From the NCBI RefSeq assembly GCF_900091655.1, contig NZ_LT594621.1:1612001-1676000 (forward strand): a stretch of 64,000 bases of DNA, given 5' to 3'. This DNA is from Culturomica massiliensis (GTDB taxonomy: Bacteria > Bacteroidota > Bacteroidia > Bacteroidales > Marinifilaceae). Positions 1-8,855 of the stretch are shown piece by piece. Every line of letters starts with the position of its first letter. Positions within the stretch are counted from its first letter, which is position 1. A program made the position numbers and the translations under genes. The notes beneath the pieces are model-generated. The model made no database searches and had not been told where the DNA came from. It saw only the letters and a program-made list of their open reading frames with translations.

Positions 1-1
1 A

Positions 2-172
2 GCGTATATCAACGATTACATCGAAGAACAGAAAAAAGAACTTTTCGAATACGTCAACAGCCGGGTCAATAATTTTTCCAAACTACAATTGGTTATGGTC
101 CAAAGCGAACCTTTCGAAAAAACGCCGACACATAAAATCAAACGTTTCTTATACAACAACGTTCAACTTTAA
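2..172 (+). CDS. Acyl-CoA ligase (AMP-binding family), C-terminal end only
   Basis: An open frame enters from the left edge and ends at TAA 170-172, giving the last 56 residues of a protein. The final stretch (EKTPTHKIKRFLY) resembles the C-terminal lysine-containing motif of Bacteroidetes long-chain fatty acid-CoA ligases (AMP-dependent synthetases), where a conserved Lys near the end takes part in adenylate formation. Such enzymes activate fatty acids to acyl-CoA. Only the small mobile C-terminal domain is visible, so substrate and start cannot be judged. A rho-independent terminator follows about 90 bases later. Family assignment rests on this short tail and is moderately sure. Confidence 0.6.
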   Translation, partial: AYINDYIEEQKKELFEYVNSRVNNFSKLQLVMVQSEPFEKTPTHKIKRFLYNNVQL

Positions 173-263
173 GAACCACATAAAAAACAGCCGGAAAAAT
201 TGAACTGAACCCCAAAAGTTGGACGGTTAATATTATTTAAGAGGCGCTTTTAGAATTGAATAA

Positions 264-294
264 AGCTCGGTATTTTACCGGGCTGTTTTCGTTT
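264..294 (+). terminator. Rho-independent terminator after acyl-CoA ligase
   Basis: A 9-bp stem (264-272 with 276-284, one G-T pair, TTT loop) is followed by a T-rich run (285-294). It lies between the end of the ligase gene and the stop of the opposing FAH-like gene, so it probably serves the plus-strand transcript. Confidence 0.75.
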
Positions 295-318
295 ATCGGA
301 CCATAAAATAACGATTGA

Positions 319-885
319 CTATCTGATGTGAAAATCCATCATACACTCCTCTCCCATATACATCCGCAGCCGGTCCCCGATTTGAAGTCCCCGGTAACGG
401 TAAGGGTTTCCACAGTAAAAGAAATCACCGATTTTAATCATATAAAATCCGGATGCCAAAGCAACAAACTCATCGGCATGTAACGGTAATTCCCGCATCG
501 TTCCGGTAAAAACGGTCGTTTCGTTCACTTGTAAAGAATAGTTTACATTCTCCCCCTGATAGTCCCGCAACTCACTTTGCGCTGCGGAATCGTCGAAGGC
601 TGCAGCAACACCACACGGCAACCCTTTCATTTTCAATTCGCTCTCCAATGTGTCCGCATAAAAACGCAAACCGACGCCCACCTCATTGTAATACCTGCCG
701 GCAAACCGCTCGGATACACCTTTCCCCAGCTTACAGGCACGAAACACCAATTGCGGTACACAACTCAATTCCCGGGTAAATGCCGGAAAATAAAAATCAT
801 TGTTATTACGCAACAAAGCATTATCCCCGATGACCCCCACCGTAAAACTACCTTGTTCGTTATATTCTGCACATAGAAGCTTCAT
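319..885 (-). CDS. FAH-fold protein with degenerate metal site
   Basis: The 188-residue product aligns by eye with the small fumarylacetoacetate hydrolase (FAH) family of Bacteroidetes: an N-terminal stretch with LLRNNNDFYFP, then LGKGVSERFAGRYYNEVGVG and a C-terminal IGDRLRMYMG segment. FAH enzymes cleave C-C bonds or decarboxylate 2-keto acids using Mg2+ held by two Glu and one Asp. In the family these sit in a YEVELV-like and a GIDFTARD-like segment. Here the matching positions read CVPQLV (residues 42-47) and GLRFYADT (72-79), so all three acidic ligands look replaced, by Val43, Gln45 and Arg74. The N-terminal GRNY-type segment is also absent. It is therefore probably a non-catalytic relative. 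The gene lies 13 bases after the nitroreductase stop on the same strand, so the two likely form one transcript. Confidence 0.65.
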   Translation of the reverse strand: MKLLCAEYNEQGSFTVGVIGDNALLRNNNDFYFPAFTRELSCVPQLVFRACKLGKGVSERFAGRYYNEVGVGLRFYADTLESELKMKGLPCGVAAAFDDSAAQSELRDYQGENVNYSLQVNETTVFTGTMRELPLHADEFVALASGFYMIKIGDFFYCGNPYRYRGLQIGDRLRMYMGEECMMDFHIR

Positions 886-898
886 ATCCTATACCCGG

Positions 899-1462
899 TC
901 AAAAAAGAAGTTCCGTTAACGGACGCTTCGGTACATGATGAGTACCGTCAGCTTCCCGCCAATACCTGTAATCTTCTTCCTCCATATCATCCACAACCAC
1001 CTTCTCCACTGGTTTTCCCAATGCAATCACATACATAATCCGCATATATTCCGGCAACTGCAACACTTTAACCAACCGGTCGTTCTTAAAAGCCTTGATT
1101 ATACATCCGCCGTAACCTTTTTCTACCGCCCCCAAAAGTATCGTCTGTGCCTGTATTCCGTCATCACACAAACAATTCTCCACAATCCGGGTATCCAGTA
1201 ATTGAACCAGGTAAGCAGCCGGACGTTCTCCCTCGGCAGGACCGGCCCAATCAGTCAGATATCCGGCCCAGGCCAATGCCGGAAATATTTCGGCACATTT
1301 TTCCCTTGTAGAAACGATACGGTATTTCAACGGCTGTGCATTACGCCCGGAAGCACACCAGCGAGTCAATGCCACCAATTCTTTTAATTCATCCTCCGAT
1401 AGCCTTACCTGCTCGTCAAAACGACGGTAACTCCGGTTCTTCTGTAACAGATCCTGTAACAT
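899..1462 (-). CDS. Nitroreductase family protein
   Basis: A 187-residue flavoenzyme of the NfsA/FRP-like nitroreductase fold. The N-terminus carries the typical NRSYRRF motif (residues 9-15, FMN phosphate contact) and a SGRNAQPLKYRIV segment (about residues 38-50). The C-terminal half has the GYGGCIIKAF and MYVIALGKP motifs seen in the family. Members reduce quinones, flavins or nitro compounds with NAD(P)H in the cytoplasm; the physiological substrate cannot be read from sequence. Length is usual for the short single-domain type. It is the first gene of a likely two-gene transcript with the FAH-like gene 13 bases downstream. Its promoter region is shared with the divergent nuclease gene (1463-1634). 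Confidence 0.85.
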   Translation of the reverse strand: MLQDLLQKNRSYRRFDEQVRLSEDELKELVALTRWCASGRNAQPLKYRIVSTREKCAEIFPALAWAGYLTDWAGPAEGERPAAYLVQLLDTRIVENCLCDDGIQAQTILLGAVEKGYGGCIIKAFKNDRLVKVLQLPEYMRIMYVIALGKPVEKVVVDDMEEEDYRYWREADGTHHVPKRPLTELLF

Positions 1463-1547
1463 AATTCAATTTTATTATACCAATCTCAATATTTGTAATC
1501 CATCGACTTTTTCGACGATTTTATCCCTTCGGGTGACAAAATAAATT

Positions 1548-1555
1548 TATCTTTG
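1548..1555 (+). promoter_or_regulatory. Bacteroidetes -7 promoter box for the nuclease gene
   Basis: TATCTTTG matches the Bacteroidetes -7 consensus TAnnTTTG and lies 79 bases before the ATG of the PD-(D/E)XK nuclease. No clean TTTG -33 box is seen about 19-20 bases upstream. Confidence 0.5.
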
Positions 1556-1634
1556 TCAAGGTTGTCAAAAATAACAAAAAAAAAGAAAGCCTGAAAGTAA
1601 AATCGTCGGGCACAGGATTTATAAAAAAGGGTAT

Positions 1635-4454
1635 ATGAATTCATTCCTGCAACTGTTAGCCGAAGATCTGATTCGTAAATATCAGTACAATCTGAAAGAC
1701 CTGACGGTGTTGTTTCCGAATAAAAGAGCCGGATTATTTTTGGCCGAAGCATTATCCAAGCGGATTGGTCAACCGATATGGATGCCTGCTATTCTCACGC
1801 TTCCGGAGTTTATCGAACGGCAAACCGGACTGAAAACAGCCGACAACCTCCCTCTAATTATTAAATTATACAAAGCATATACCCAGGTATCCGGTTCTAC
1901 GGAGAAATTCGAAGATTTCTACTTCTGGGGAAACATGCTTTTAGGAGATTTCGACGACATCGACAAATACCTGGCAGATCCTCAGGCTTTATTTTCCAAT
2001 ATAATCTCTCTGAAAGAAGTTGAAATCAATTTTCCTTACCTTTCTCCGGAACAGATCGATGCCGTAAAAAGCTTCTGGAGCAGTTTCAATCCTGAAAAAT
2101 ACAGTCTGGAGCAACAGGAATTTCTCAAAGTATGGAACAACCTCTATCCGACCTACCTGAAATTCAAAGAACGGCTTTTTAAAGAAAATCTCTGTTACGA
2201 AGGAATGGGACAGCGTTTCTTTTATGAGCATATCGAAAACTATGCTCAAAAAACACCGGTTATCTTTGCCGGTTTCAATGCATTGAACAAATGCGAAAAA
2301 CAAATATTCACCTTTTACAAAAACAATAAACAAGCTATATTCTACTGGGATTACGACATATATTACACCTCAAATGAATTCCACGAGGCCGGAAACTTTA
2401 TCCGGGAGAACCTGACCTTATTCCCCAATGAATTAGGTCCCGAACATTTCAACAATTTCAAATACAACGGTAAAAATATCGAATACATCTCAGTACCTTC
2501 CAATATCGGGCAAGCCAAACTTATCCCGACCCTACTGAATGATGCCTCCCGCAAAAATCCACGGAAAACGGCTCTGGTACTATGCGATGAACGGCTGTTA
2601 ATTCCGGTCATGCATTCTATCCCGGAAGATATCTCCAAAATAAACATTACCATGGGCTATCCGGCCCAAAACACCTCCGTCGCGGCATTACTGTATATGC
2701 TGGGGGAATTGAAAAATTACAGCAAAACCGAAAACGGTAACACCTATTACTATTATAAACCGGTCATTGCTTTACTCAACCACAAATTGATCAAAGACAG
2801 CTGCCCCGAAGACATTGACAAGATCACGGATTACATCCGAAAAAAAAATATTGTATATATTGCCGGGAAAAATCTACACTTCAACGCCCTAACCCGTGTA
2901 ATCTTTTCCGAAGAGGAACAAAATATTCCCGATTATCTGCTCCGCATCTTAAAATTACTTTCGGCCTCTTCTCCGGACACGGAAAGAACACTTTATCCGC
3001 TGGAAAAGGAATTTATCTTTACTTTTTATACACAGATACAGTGCCTAAAAAACACGTTCGAAGAAGAAAAAATCGTGCCCGAGAACAAACTGTACTTACA
3101 GATCATCAATAAAATCATCAACACAACGACAATACCCTTTAGCGGAGAACCTCTCGAAGGATTACAAATCATGGGACTGCAAGAAACCCGTATGCTGGAC
3201 TTCGACAACCTGATCCTTTTTTCCGCCAACGAAGGTATTATTCCACACACAGGGCATATTTCCTCTTTTATCCCTTACAATTTAAGAGTCGGCTTTCAGC
3301 TCCCGACTCCGGAACACCAGGATGCTCTGTTTGCTTATTACTTTTACCGGGTACTACAACGTGCCAGACAAATAAAAATCCTTTATAATTCAGTAACACA
3401 AGGCTTATCCGGTGGAGAAAAAAGCCGTTTTTTGCTCCAGATGAAATACGAATCGGGCTTACCGATCACGGAACACAATTTCCAGAACCATATCTCCGTA
3501 GAAGAAGCCCGGAAAATAGAAATCGTATACAACAAGGAAATTCTTGATACCTTATACGCATATACACAATCTCCGGAGATATCCCTGTCTCCCTCGGCCT
3601 TAAACATATACATCGACTGCCCTTTGAGATTCTATTTCAAATACATTGCCGGAATCAAGGAAAAAGAAGAAATGGCCGAAGAATTGGATCAACGCTTATT
3701 GGGAAATATCTTCCACGAATGTTCCCAATCGTTATATGCAACAGTCGCTGAACAGGAAATAACTGCGGACGTAATTAACCGGATACTTCATAACCGGGAA
3801 CAGCTCGATAAACACATCCGGAAATCGTACCTGAATTTTTACGATTCACAGGTCATCCGCCTGATCGACAGCGGTAGCAACGAACTTATACTGGAAGTTA
3901 TAAAAAAATACCTCCGGCAAATGTTTCAGTATGACAAAACCATATGTCCGTTCCGCATTATCTCCATGGAAAAAAGATACACCGTTCCCATCCCGATAAA
4001 TACGCCAAACGGTTTAAAATCCGTATACATAGGCGGCATTATCGACCGGATAGACCAAATTGATCATGCTGTCCGGATCATTGACTATAAAACAGGAGCA
4101 GATACAACTGTTTTCCGGGATATACCGTCGATCTTCGATCCGACGGACAACAACCGGAACAAAGCTGCATTTCAAACCCTTCTTTATTGCCTGATGTTCG
4201 GCTACAATCATCCGCAATATCCGGTACTTACTCCGGGCATATACAGTACAAAACTGCTTTTCGGAAAAGATTACAACTACAAATTAAAATGCAACAATTC
4301 CTATATCTCCGATTTCAGTGCTTACAGAGAGGATTTTTATCAGTTACTTACAGAATTATTGAGTCGTCTTTTTTCTTCAGACAACTCTTTTACGCAAACT
4401 CTTAATGAAAAAAAATGCCGGACTTGTCCCTATTCCGGCATTTGCAGAAAATAA
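1635..4454 (+). CDS. PD-(D/E)XK nuclease, AddB/RecB-like
   Basis: The 939-residue protein has an inactivated-helicase-like N-terminal part (LTVLFPNKRAGLFLAEAL at about 23-40) and a C-terminal PD-(D/E)XK exonuclease domain. The latter starts near residue 655 (SPSALNIYIDCPLRFYFKY) and includes GNIFHE (about 693) and RIIDYKTG (about 815). Four cysteines are placed as in AddB iron-sulfur nucleases: one in the YIDCPLRF segment and three in the C-terminal KCRTCPYSGICRK. AddB works with AddA in end resection for RecA-dependent repair. No addA partner is in the window, so the partner is elsewhere or the protein acts in another nuclease complex. ATG at 1635 agrees with the -7 box at 1548. The ORF on the opposite strand (1486-1752) is a shadow. 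Confidence 0.85.
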   Translation: MNSFLQLLAEDLIRKYQYNLKDLTVLFPNKRAGLFLAEALSKRIGQPIWMPAILTLPEFIERQTGLKTADNLPLIIKLYKAYTQVSGSTEKFEDFYFWGNMLLGDFDDIDKYLADPQALFSNIISLKEVEINFPYLSPEQIDAVKSFWSSFNPEKYSLEQQEFLKVWNNLYPTYLKFKERLFKENLCYEGMGQRFFYEHIENYAQKTPVIFAGFNALNKCEKQIFTFYKNNKQAIFYWDYDIYYTSNEFHEAGNFIRENLTLFPNELGPEHFNNFKYNGKNIEYISVPSNIGQAKLIPTLLNDASRKNPRKTALVLCDERLLIPVMHSIPEDISKINITMGYPAQNTSVAALLYMLGELKNYSKTENGNTYYYYKPVIALLNHKLIKDSCPEDIDKITDYIRKKNIVYIAGKNLHFNALTRVIFSEEEQNIPDYLLRILKLLSASSPDTERTLYPLEKEFIFTFYTQIQCLKNTFEEEKIVPENKLYLQIINKIINTTTIPFSGEPLEGLQIMGLQETRMLDFDNLILFSANEGIIPHTGHISSFIPYNLRVGFQLPTPEHQDALFAYYFYRVLQRARQIKILYNSVTQGLSGGEKSRFLLQMKYESGLPITEHNFQNHISVEEARKIEIVYNKEILDTLYAYTQSPEISLSPSALNIYIDCPLRFYFKYIAGIKEKEEMAEELDQRLLGNIFHECSQSLYATVAEQEITADVINRILHNREQLDKHIRKSYLNFYDSQVIRLIDSGSNELILEVIKKYLRQMFQYDKTICPFRIISMEKRYTVPIPINTPNGLKSVYIGGIIDRIDQIDHAVRIIDYKTGADTTVFRDIPSIFDPTDNNRNKAAFQTLLYCLMFGYNHPQYPVLTPGIYSTKLLFGKDYNYKLKCNNSYISDFSAYREDFYQLLTELLSRLFSSDNSFTQTLNEKKCRTCPYSGICRK

Positions 4455-4603
4455 AAATACAAAAGATTCCCCAGAGCCACCACCGATAAATTTCCGACAG
4501 CCCCGGGAGAAAAATCGAATAAATAGATACCAACAAGCTTGACACAAAAAATGACATCGTCTCCAATGCCATGTCTATTTTAATCAAAGAGTTTTCCTCT
4601 ATA

Positions 4604-4637
4604 TAAAACGAGAAAGGCCATCGTATAAACGACAGCC
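4604..4637 (-). terminator. Rho-independent terminator of the DUF2795 gene
   Basis: Read on the minus strand, GGCTGTCGT and ACGATGGCC form a 9-bp stem (4637-4616, loop TTAT, two wobble pairs) followed by TTTCTCGTTTT. It lies 47 bases after the DUF2795 stop. The remaining sequence between the nuclease stop (4454) and this site shows no gene. Confidence 0.75.
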
Positions 4638-4683
4638 CTCTACGTAATACATTGTATCAGCACATTTTAGCGCATATTTTATA

Positions 4684-4905
4684 TCAATATTCGTCCTCGT
4701 TGAAAAAGAAATCATCTTTACTCGGATAATCCGGCCAAATGTCTTCGATACTTTCAAAAATTTCCTCATCATCTTCAATATCCTGAAGATTTTCAATTAC
4801 TTCCATTGGTGCACCGGAACGGATAGCATAATCTATCAATTCATCTTTAGATGCAGGCCAAGGTGCATCTTCCAATTTCGACGCAAGTTCAAGGGTCCAG
4901 TACAT
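4684..4905 (-). CDS. DUF2795 small acidic protein
   Basis: A 73-residue acidic protein matching the DUF2795 family that is nearly invariant in Bacteroidetes: it begins MYWTLELASKLEDAPWPASK, followed by a helix with DELIDYAIRSGAP. The C-terminal third is very rich in Asp/Glu and ends FFFNEDEY. The function is unknown; family members are small, cytoplasmic and usually single-domain. The ATG at 4905 is preceded by an AT-rich region, and a strong terminator follows the stop. It is downstream of the CDF gene on the same strand but separated by 95 bases, so it is probably its own transcript. Confidence 0.9.
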   Translation of the reverse strand: MYWTLELASKLEDAPWPASKDELIDYAIRSGAPMEVIENLQDIEDDEEIFESIEDIWPDYPSKDDFFFNEDEY

Positions 4906-5000
4906 AGTATATTCGTTTTAACCGTTTTCCAAAATTTTCGCAAAAGTAAAGTTTTTACGGGAAAAAACAATAGTGAGAGGTCAAATTATTGTTAATAATT

Positions 5001-5879
5001 CTAAAAACACGCTTGAAAAAGCAAAGGCTCAATATGTATTGTCGCATCCATATTCAATTCTTTTTTTATGCGAACCTCTACTCTGGTAGCCAGGGCATGT
5101 GCTTCTGCCACGGTTTTTTCCCCGGGGATTTTTACATGAAAAGTAAATTCAATATGATCCCCGTAATTATGGATATGAAAATGATGCGGAAACGCACTTT
5201 CTCCCATTTCTTCGGCAACGATCTTTTTTACTTCACTGACCGTAGCGGCAGAAGGCTCTTCCCCCAAAATTTTATTGACGGCTTCCCGGATAATTCCATA
5301 AGCGGCATAAAAAAGCATCAAAGAAACCACAATTCCCAAAGCACTGTCCATCCACCAGATATAGGGACTCAAAAATATACCCGCCAAAACGACTACGGAA
5401 GAAAGCGCATCGCTCCGGTGATGCCATCCGTCTGCCTTTACCGAAGAATTCCCGGTTATCCGGGCAATCCGGAACGCATATTGGGCCAATCCTTCTTTCA
5501 CGGCAATAGAAAGGATCGTAGCAACATACGCCCATGCTCCGAAACGGGCAAATTCATGTGCCGTAAACTTAGCAATGGAATCCTTGATAAATTCGATACC
5601 GACCATCACTAACAACAAAGCAATAATAATAGCTGAAATCTGTTCCCAGCGTCCATGACCGAAAGGATGTTCTTTATCCGGTTTACGGGTTGACAAACGA
5701 ATTCCGACAATGACCATCAGCGAAGTAAGAGAATCCGAAAGGGTATGCCAGGCATCTGCAATCAAAGCTACAGAAGCCGATACGATCCCTGCATAATATT
5801 TCAACACGAAAAGCAGCAAATTCAATATGACGGAGACAACTCCTTCCTGGTACCCCAGCTTCGAATTAGATTTCCCCAT
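5001..5879 (-). CDS. Cation diffusion facilitator (Zn2+/Me2+ efflux)
   Basis: A 292-residue CDF-family transporter: six hydrophobic segments in the first 200 residues, then a cytoplasmic dimerisation domain (FHIHNYGDHIEFTFHVKIPG, about 240-259). The transport site is visible as ADAWHTLSD (His45, Asp49) and DGWHHRSD, that is HxxxD in two helices. This is the His-Asp pattern of zinc transporters. CDF proteins export Zn2+ or similar metals by proton antiport. I start at the ATG at 5879 (MGKSN); a longer frame begins with TTG three codons upstream. The gene starts 14 bases after the ClC channel stop, so it is very likely co-transcribed with it. Confidence 0.9.
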   Translation of the reverse strand: MGKSNSKLGYQEGVVSVILNLLLFVLKYYAGIVSASVALIADAWHTLSDSLTSLMVIVGIRLSTRKPDKEHPFGHGRWEQISAIIIALLLVMVGIEFIKDSIAKFTAHEFARFGAWAYVATILSIAVKEGLAQYAFRIARITGNSSVKADGWHHRSDALSSVVVLAGIFLSPYIWWMDSALGIVVSLMLFYAAYGIIREAVNKILGEEPSAATVSEVKKIVAEEMGESAFPHHFHIHNYGDHIEFTFHVKIPGEKTVAEAHALATRVEVRIKKELNMDATIHIEPLLFQACF

Positions 5880-5893
5880 AATTATCAAATATT

Positions 5894-7672
5894 TTACTCA
5901 TCGGAGAAGTGTTGCAATACTCTTCGGTAGGTATTAAAAATTTTAGCCTTGGAAACGAAACCGATGTATTTATCATTCTGAATAACCGGAAGATTCCAGG
6001 CATCTGTCTCCTCAAATTTTTTCATCACGACATCCATCGGATCTTCAACATTTACAACAGCAGGCGGCGTCACCATATAATCCCGTACATAAGTCGTCGT
6101 GTACAAATCCTGATTAAACATGATTTTCCGGATATTATCCAGCAATACGATTCCCAACAACTCCCCGTTTACGTCGATTACCGGAAAAATATTCCGCGAA
6201 GATTTGGATACAACCTTCACCATATCTCCTAACGTAGCATCCACCGATATGGTTTTGAGATCGGTCTCAATTACTTTATCCAGCTTCATCAATGTAAGCA
6301 CAGCCTTATCCTTATTATGAGTGATCAGATCCCCTTTCATAGCCAAACGGCGGGCATAAATAGAATGGGGCTCCATCCCCCTCCCCGTCAGATGCGCCAC
6401 AACAGATGTAAGCATAAGCGGCACCAGCATAGCGTATCCCCCGGTAATCTCCGCAATCAAAAACATAGCTGTAAGCGGGGAATTCATAACTCCGGACATG
6501 ACTCCCGCCATTCCGGCCAAAACGAAATAACTCACAGGCACCGTAACAATTCCGGACATATTGATCAATGTAGCTATCAAAAAGCCACCTACACCGCCGG
6601 TAAATAAACTGGGAGCAAAAACACCACCTACACCACCGCTACCATTGGTAAGCGCAGTAGCAATCACTTTCACGAATACCAGACCGATAACATACAATAC
6701 AACCATGAACATACTCCCTTTCAGACTGAAAAAATAGGTATTGTTCAATATATTGTCTGCATTATCTGTCAGTAAGTCCTGTAATGAGGTATACCCCTCC
6801 CCGTACAACGGAGGAAAAATATAAATCAACAAACCGAGCAATGCCCCCCCCACCAACACCTTTTTAAAAGGATTCTTGATAGAAGCCACAAAATGCTCGA
6901 TACGGATATTCATCCGGATAAAATAAACCGATAAAAAACCGCAGAATATGCCTAAAATAATATAATACGGTACATTAGCCAACGAAAAATGATCGTGTAC
7001 GGTAAAATCGAGAACCATCCCGTCCCCCATCAGGAAGTACACCAAAACATAGGAAGAAATAGCCGAAATCATCAACGGTATCAAAGAAGCCATTGTCAAA
7101 TCCAGCATCAGCACTTCGAGCGTAAAGACAATTCCGGCAATAGGAGCCTTAAATATACCGGCAATGGCACCGGCGGCACCGCATCCGATCATTAGTGTCA
7201 TGACCTTATAATTCATCCGGAAAAAGCGGGCCAGATTCGAACCGATAGAAGCCCCCGTCAACACAATGGTAGCCTCCGTACCAACAGACCCTCCGAAACC
7301 GATCGTAATCGTACTGGCAATCATCGATGAATAATTGTTATGAGGCTTTATCATACTGTTCCGGCGTGAAATCGCATACAACACTTTCGTTACCCCATGA
7401 CTGATATCTTCACGCACAAAATAACGGACAAAAAGAGACGTCAACCATATACCTATAAAAGGATAAATAAAAAAAAGCAAACTTCCCCCGTCCACCTGAA
7501 GCCGTTCTGTAAAAAACAAATGGGTATAATGCACCATATTTTTCAACATAACAGCAGCCAGTCCGGTCACGACGCCCACCAACAGGCTCAAAACCAGAAT
7601 AAAATTCTTTTCTTTTACATAGCGTACCCGCCAAATCAAAAAACGTCCGAACCAATTACTCCACCACGACAT
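5894..7672 (-). CDS. ClC chloride channel/transporter with CBS domains
   Basis: The 592-residue protein has the ClC core (about residues 20-440) and a C-terminal tandem CBS region (about 460-585). The conserved gating glutamate appears in GSVGTEATIV (Glu133), and the anion-selectivity segment GGVGGVFAPSLFTGG is present. ClC proteins carry Cl-/H+ antiport or Cl- conductance across the inner membrane, often helping with acid stress; CBS pairs bind adenosine nucleotides. The gene is third in a minus-strand series nnr, DUF4831, ClC, CDF. The 52 bases upstream contain the short inverted repeat ACAGT-n6-ACTGT (around 7690-7705). ATG at 7672 is the only good start. Confidence 0.93.
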   Translation of the reverse strand: MSWWSNWFGRFLIWRVRYVKEKNFILVLSLLVGVVTGLAAVMLKNMVHYTHLFFTERLQVDGGSLLFFIYPFIGIWLTSLFVRYFVREDISHGVTKVLYAISRRNSMIKPHNNYSSMIASTITIGFGGSVGTEATIVLTGASIGSNLARFFRMNYKVMTLMIGCGAAGAIAGIFKAPIAGIVFTLEVLMLDLTMASLIPLMISAISSYVLVYFLMGDGMVLDFTVHDHFSLANVPYYIILGIFCGFLSVYFIRMNIRIEHFVASIKNPFKKVLVGGALLGLLIYIFPPLYGEGYTSLQDLLTDNADNILNNTYFFSLKGSMFMVVLYVIGLVFVKVIATALTNGSGGVGGVFAPSLFTGGVGGFLIATLINMSGIVTVPVSYFVLAGMAGVMSGVMNSPLTAMFLIAEITGGYAMLVPLMLTSVVAHLTGRGMEPHSIYARRLAMKGDLITHNKDKAVLTLMKLDKVIETDLKTISVDATLGDMVKVVSKSSRNIFPVIDVNGELLGIVLLDNIRKIMFNQDLYTTTYVRDYMVTPPAVVNVEDPMDVVMKKFEETDAWNLPVIQNDKYIGFVSKAKIFNTYRRVLQHFSDE

Positions 7673-7724
7673 GATTTCAATATTAAGACAGTCCTGTCAC
7701 TGTATGCAACATCATTTGTCTTGT

Positions 7725-8855
7725 CTATTTTTTATTAATACTTTTCAATGAACCGTACTGCGGATAAAACTCCAGTGACAACCCCTCATTACTGATGACA
7801 TCCGTTGGAATTGTTTTAATTACGCCGAGTTGTGGAACAACTGTAGGGAAACTCTGCAAAACCTCGTTGACTTTCATTAAACTCACGGTTGCTGTTGCCG
7901 GAACACGATAATAAATCGCACTGGAAGCAGGCACCGTTGTATTATCGGAAGGGGCTGACGGAACAATGACATTGTCTACTCTAATTCCATAAGCCATTGC
8001 CGAAACATTTCTTTTCGGCACAATACCGGCAGCTTCTGTAAAGCGGAATGCCACAACGGTCTCTCCGGCCTTTTCCGGAACAACGGTAAATGTTTGCTCA
8101 AAACGCTGTACAGACTCTTTCCCCATAAATAACATCAGGTAATCTTTTTCCATGCGATCGAATTCTTTCAGAATAATACGCAAGGATTCTCCGTCCGGCA
8201 CACTGTTCTCCGCTGCCAACAACCGGGTACGCTCTGAACGTATCCTAAAAATTTCTTTTACGGCTTCACTCATATTATCTTCCGCACTCTTCGTCGTATA
8301 CCTGACAATAGGATCCCATATTTTTTTCATCACTCCGTCAATCTCCTGATATGTGTAATTGGTATCAAGCACTTCTTTCAACGGATTATAGGTGTTCAGC
8401 GATGTTATATCCACTACCTCTTCAGTCTCCTCCTGAAAAGGCACATAACTCCAAACAGCATCCGGCACCGGCGATGCCGAAGAACGGGCTGCAACACCTG
8501 CAATAAACCCCTCCGGACTCAAACTCAACATGACAGGATTATAATCGCCGCTGCTCGTCATAGCGTACATTGCATTTTCATCCGGGATATAATAAGGCTT
8601 CATTTCAATATCAACGATCCTCCAATAATTTCCGGCTACGGTAATGTCGGGTTTCACCCCCAACTCCCGTTCGGCATTTTTCCAGAAAGGTCCGGGAACC
8701 TGATGCGTACATTCCAATTGAACCTTCACTTGATAAGCAACTTTAGGCAAACAGTAACTTACCGTAAGAGGCGTTGTTATTTCTTTCTTTTTCTGTGCCG
8801 TCACGGAAAAAAAGATTCCGGCAGTCAATAACAATACAAAAGCAATCTTTCTCAT
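7725..8855 (-). CDS. DUF4831 secreted/periplasmic protein
   Basis: A 376-residue protein with a Sec signal peptide (MRKIAFVLLLTAGIFFSVTAQ, cut probably after TAQ). The body matches the DUF4831 family of Bacteroidetes, recognisable by the opening TPLTVSYCLPKVAYQVKVQ and the GPFWKNAERELGV segment. The role is unknown; members are exported and probably periplasmic or outer-membrane associated. The start codon overlaps the stop of the upstream nnr gene as ATGA, which implies translational coupling. This link to a metabolite-repair enzyme may simply reflect shared housekeeping expression. Confidence 0.88.
   Translation of the reverse strand: MRKIAFVLLLTAGIFFSVTAQKKKEITTPLTVSYCLPKVAYQVKVQLECTHQVPGPFWKNAERELGVKPDITVAGNYWRIVDIEMKPYYIPDENAMYAMTSSGDYNPVMLSLSPEGFIAGVAARSSASPVPDAVWSYVPFQEETEEVVDITSLNTYNPLKEVLDTNYTYQEIDGVMKKIWDPIVRYTTKSAEDNMSEAVKEIFRIRSERTRLLAAENSVPDGESLRIILKEFDRMEKDYLMLFMGKESVQRFEQTFTVVPEKAGETVVAFRFTEAAGIVPKRNVSAMAYGIRVDNVIVPSAPSDNTTVPASSAIYYRVPATATVSLMKVNEVLQSFPTVVPQLGVIKTIPTDVISNEGLSLEFYPQYGSLKSINKK

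Noticed and set aside
1486..1752. Minus-strand 88-residue frame across the nuclease promoter
   Set aside because: It overlaps the promoter and start of the nuclease gene and shows no protein-like pattern.
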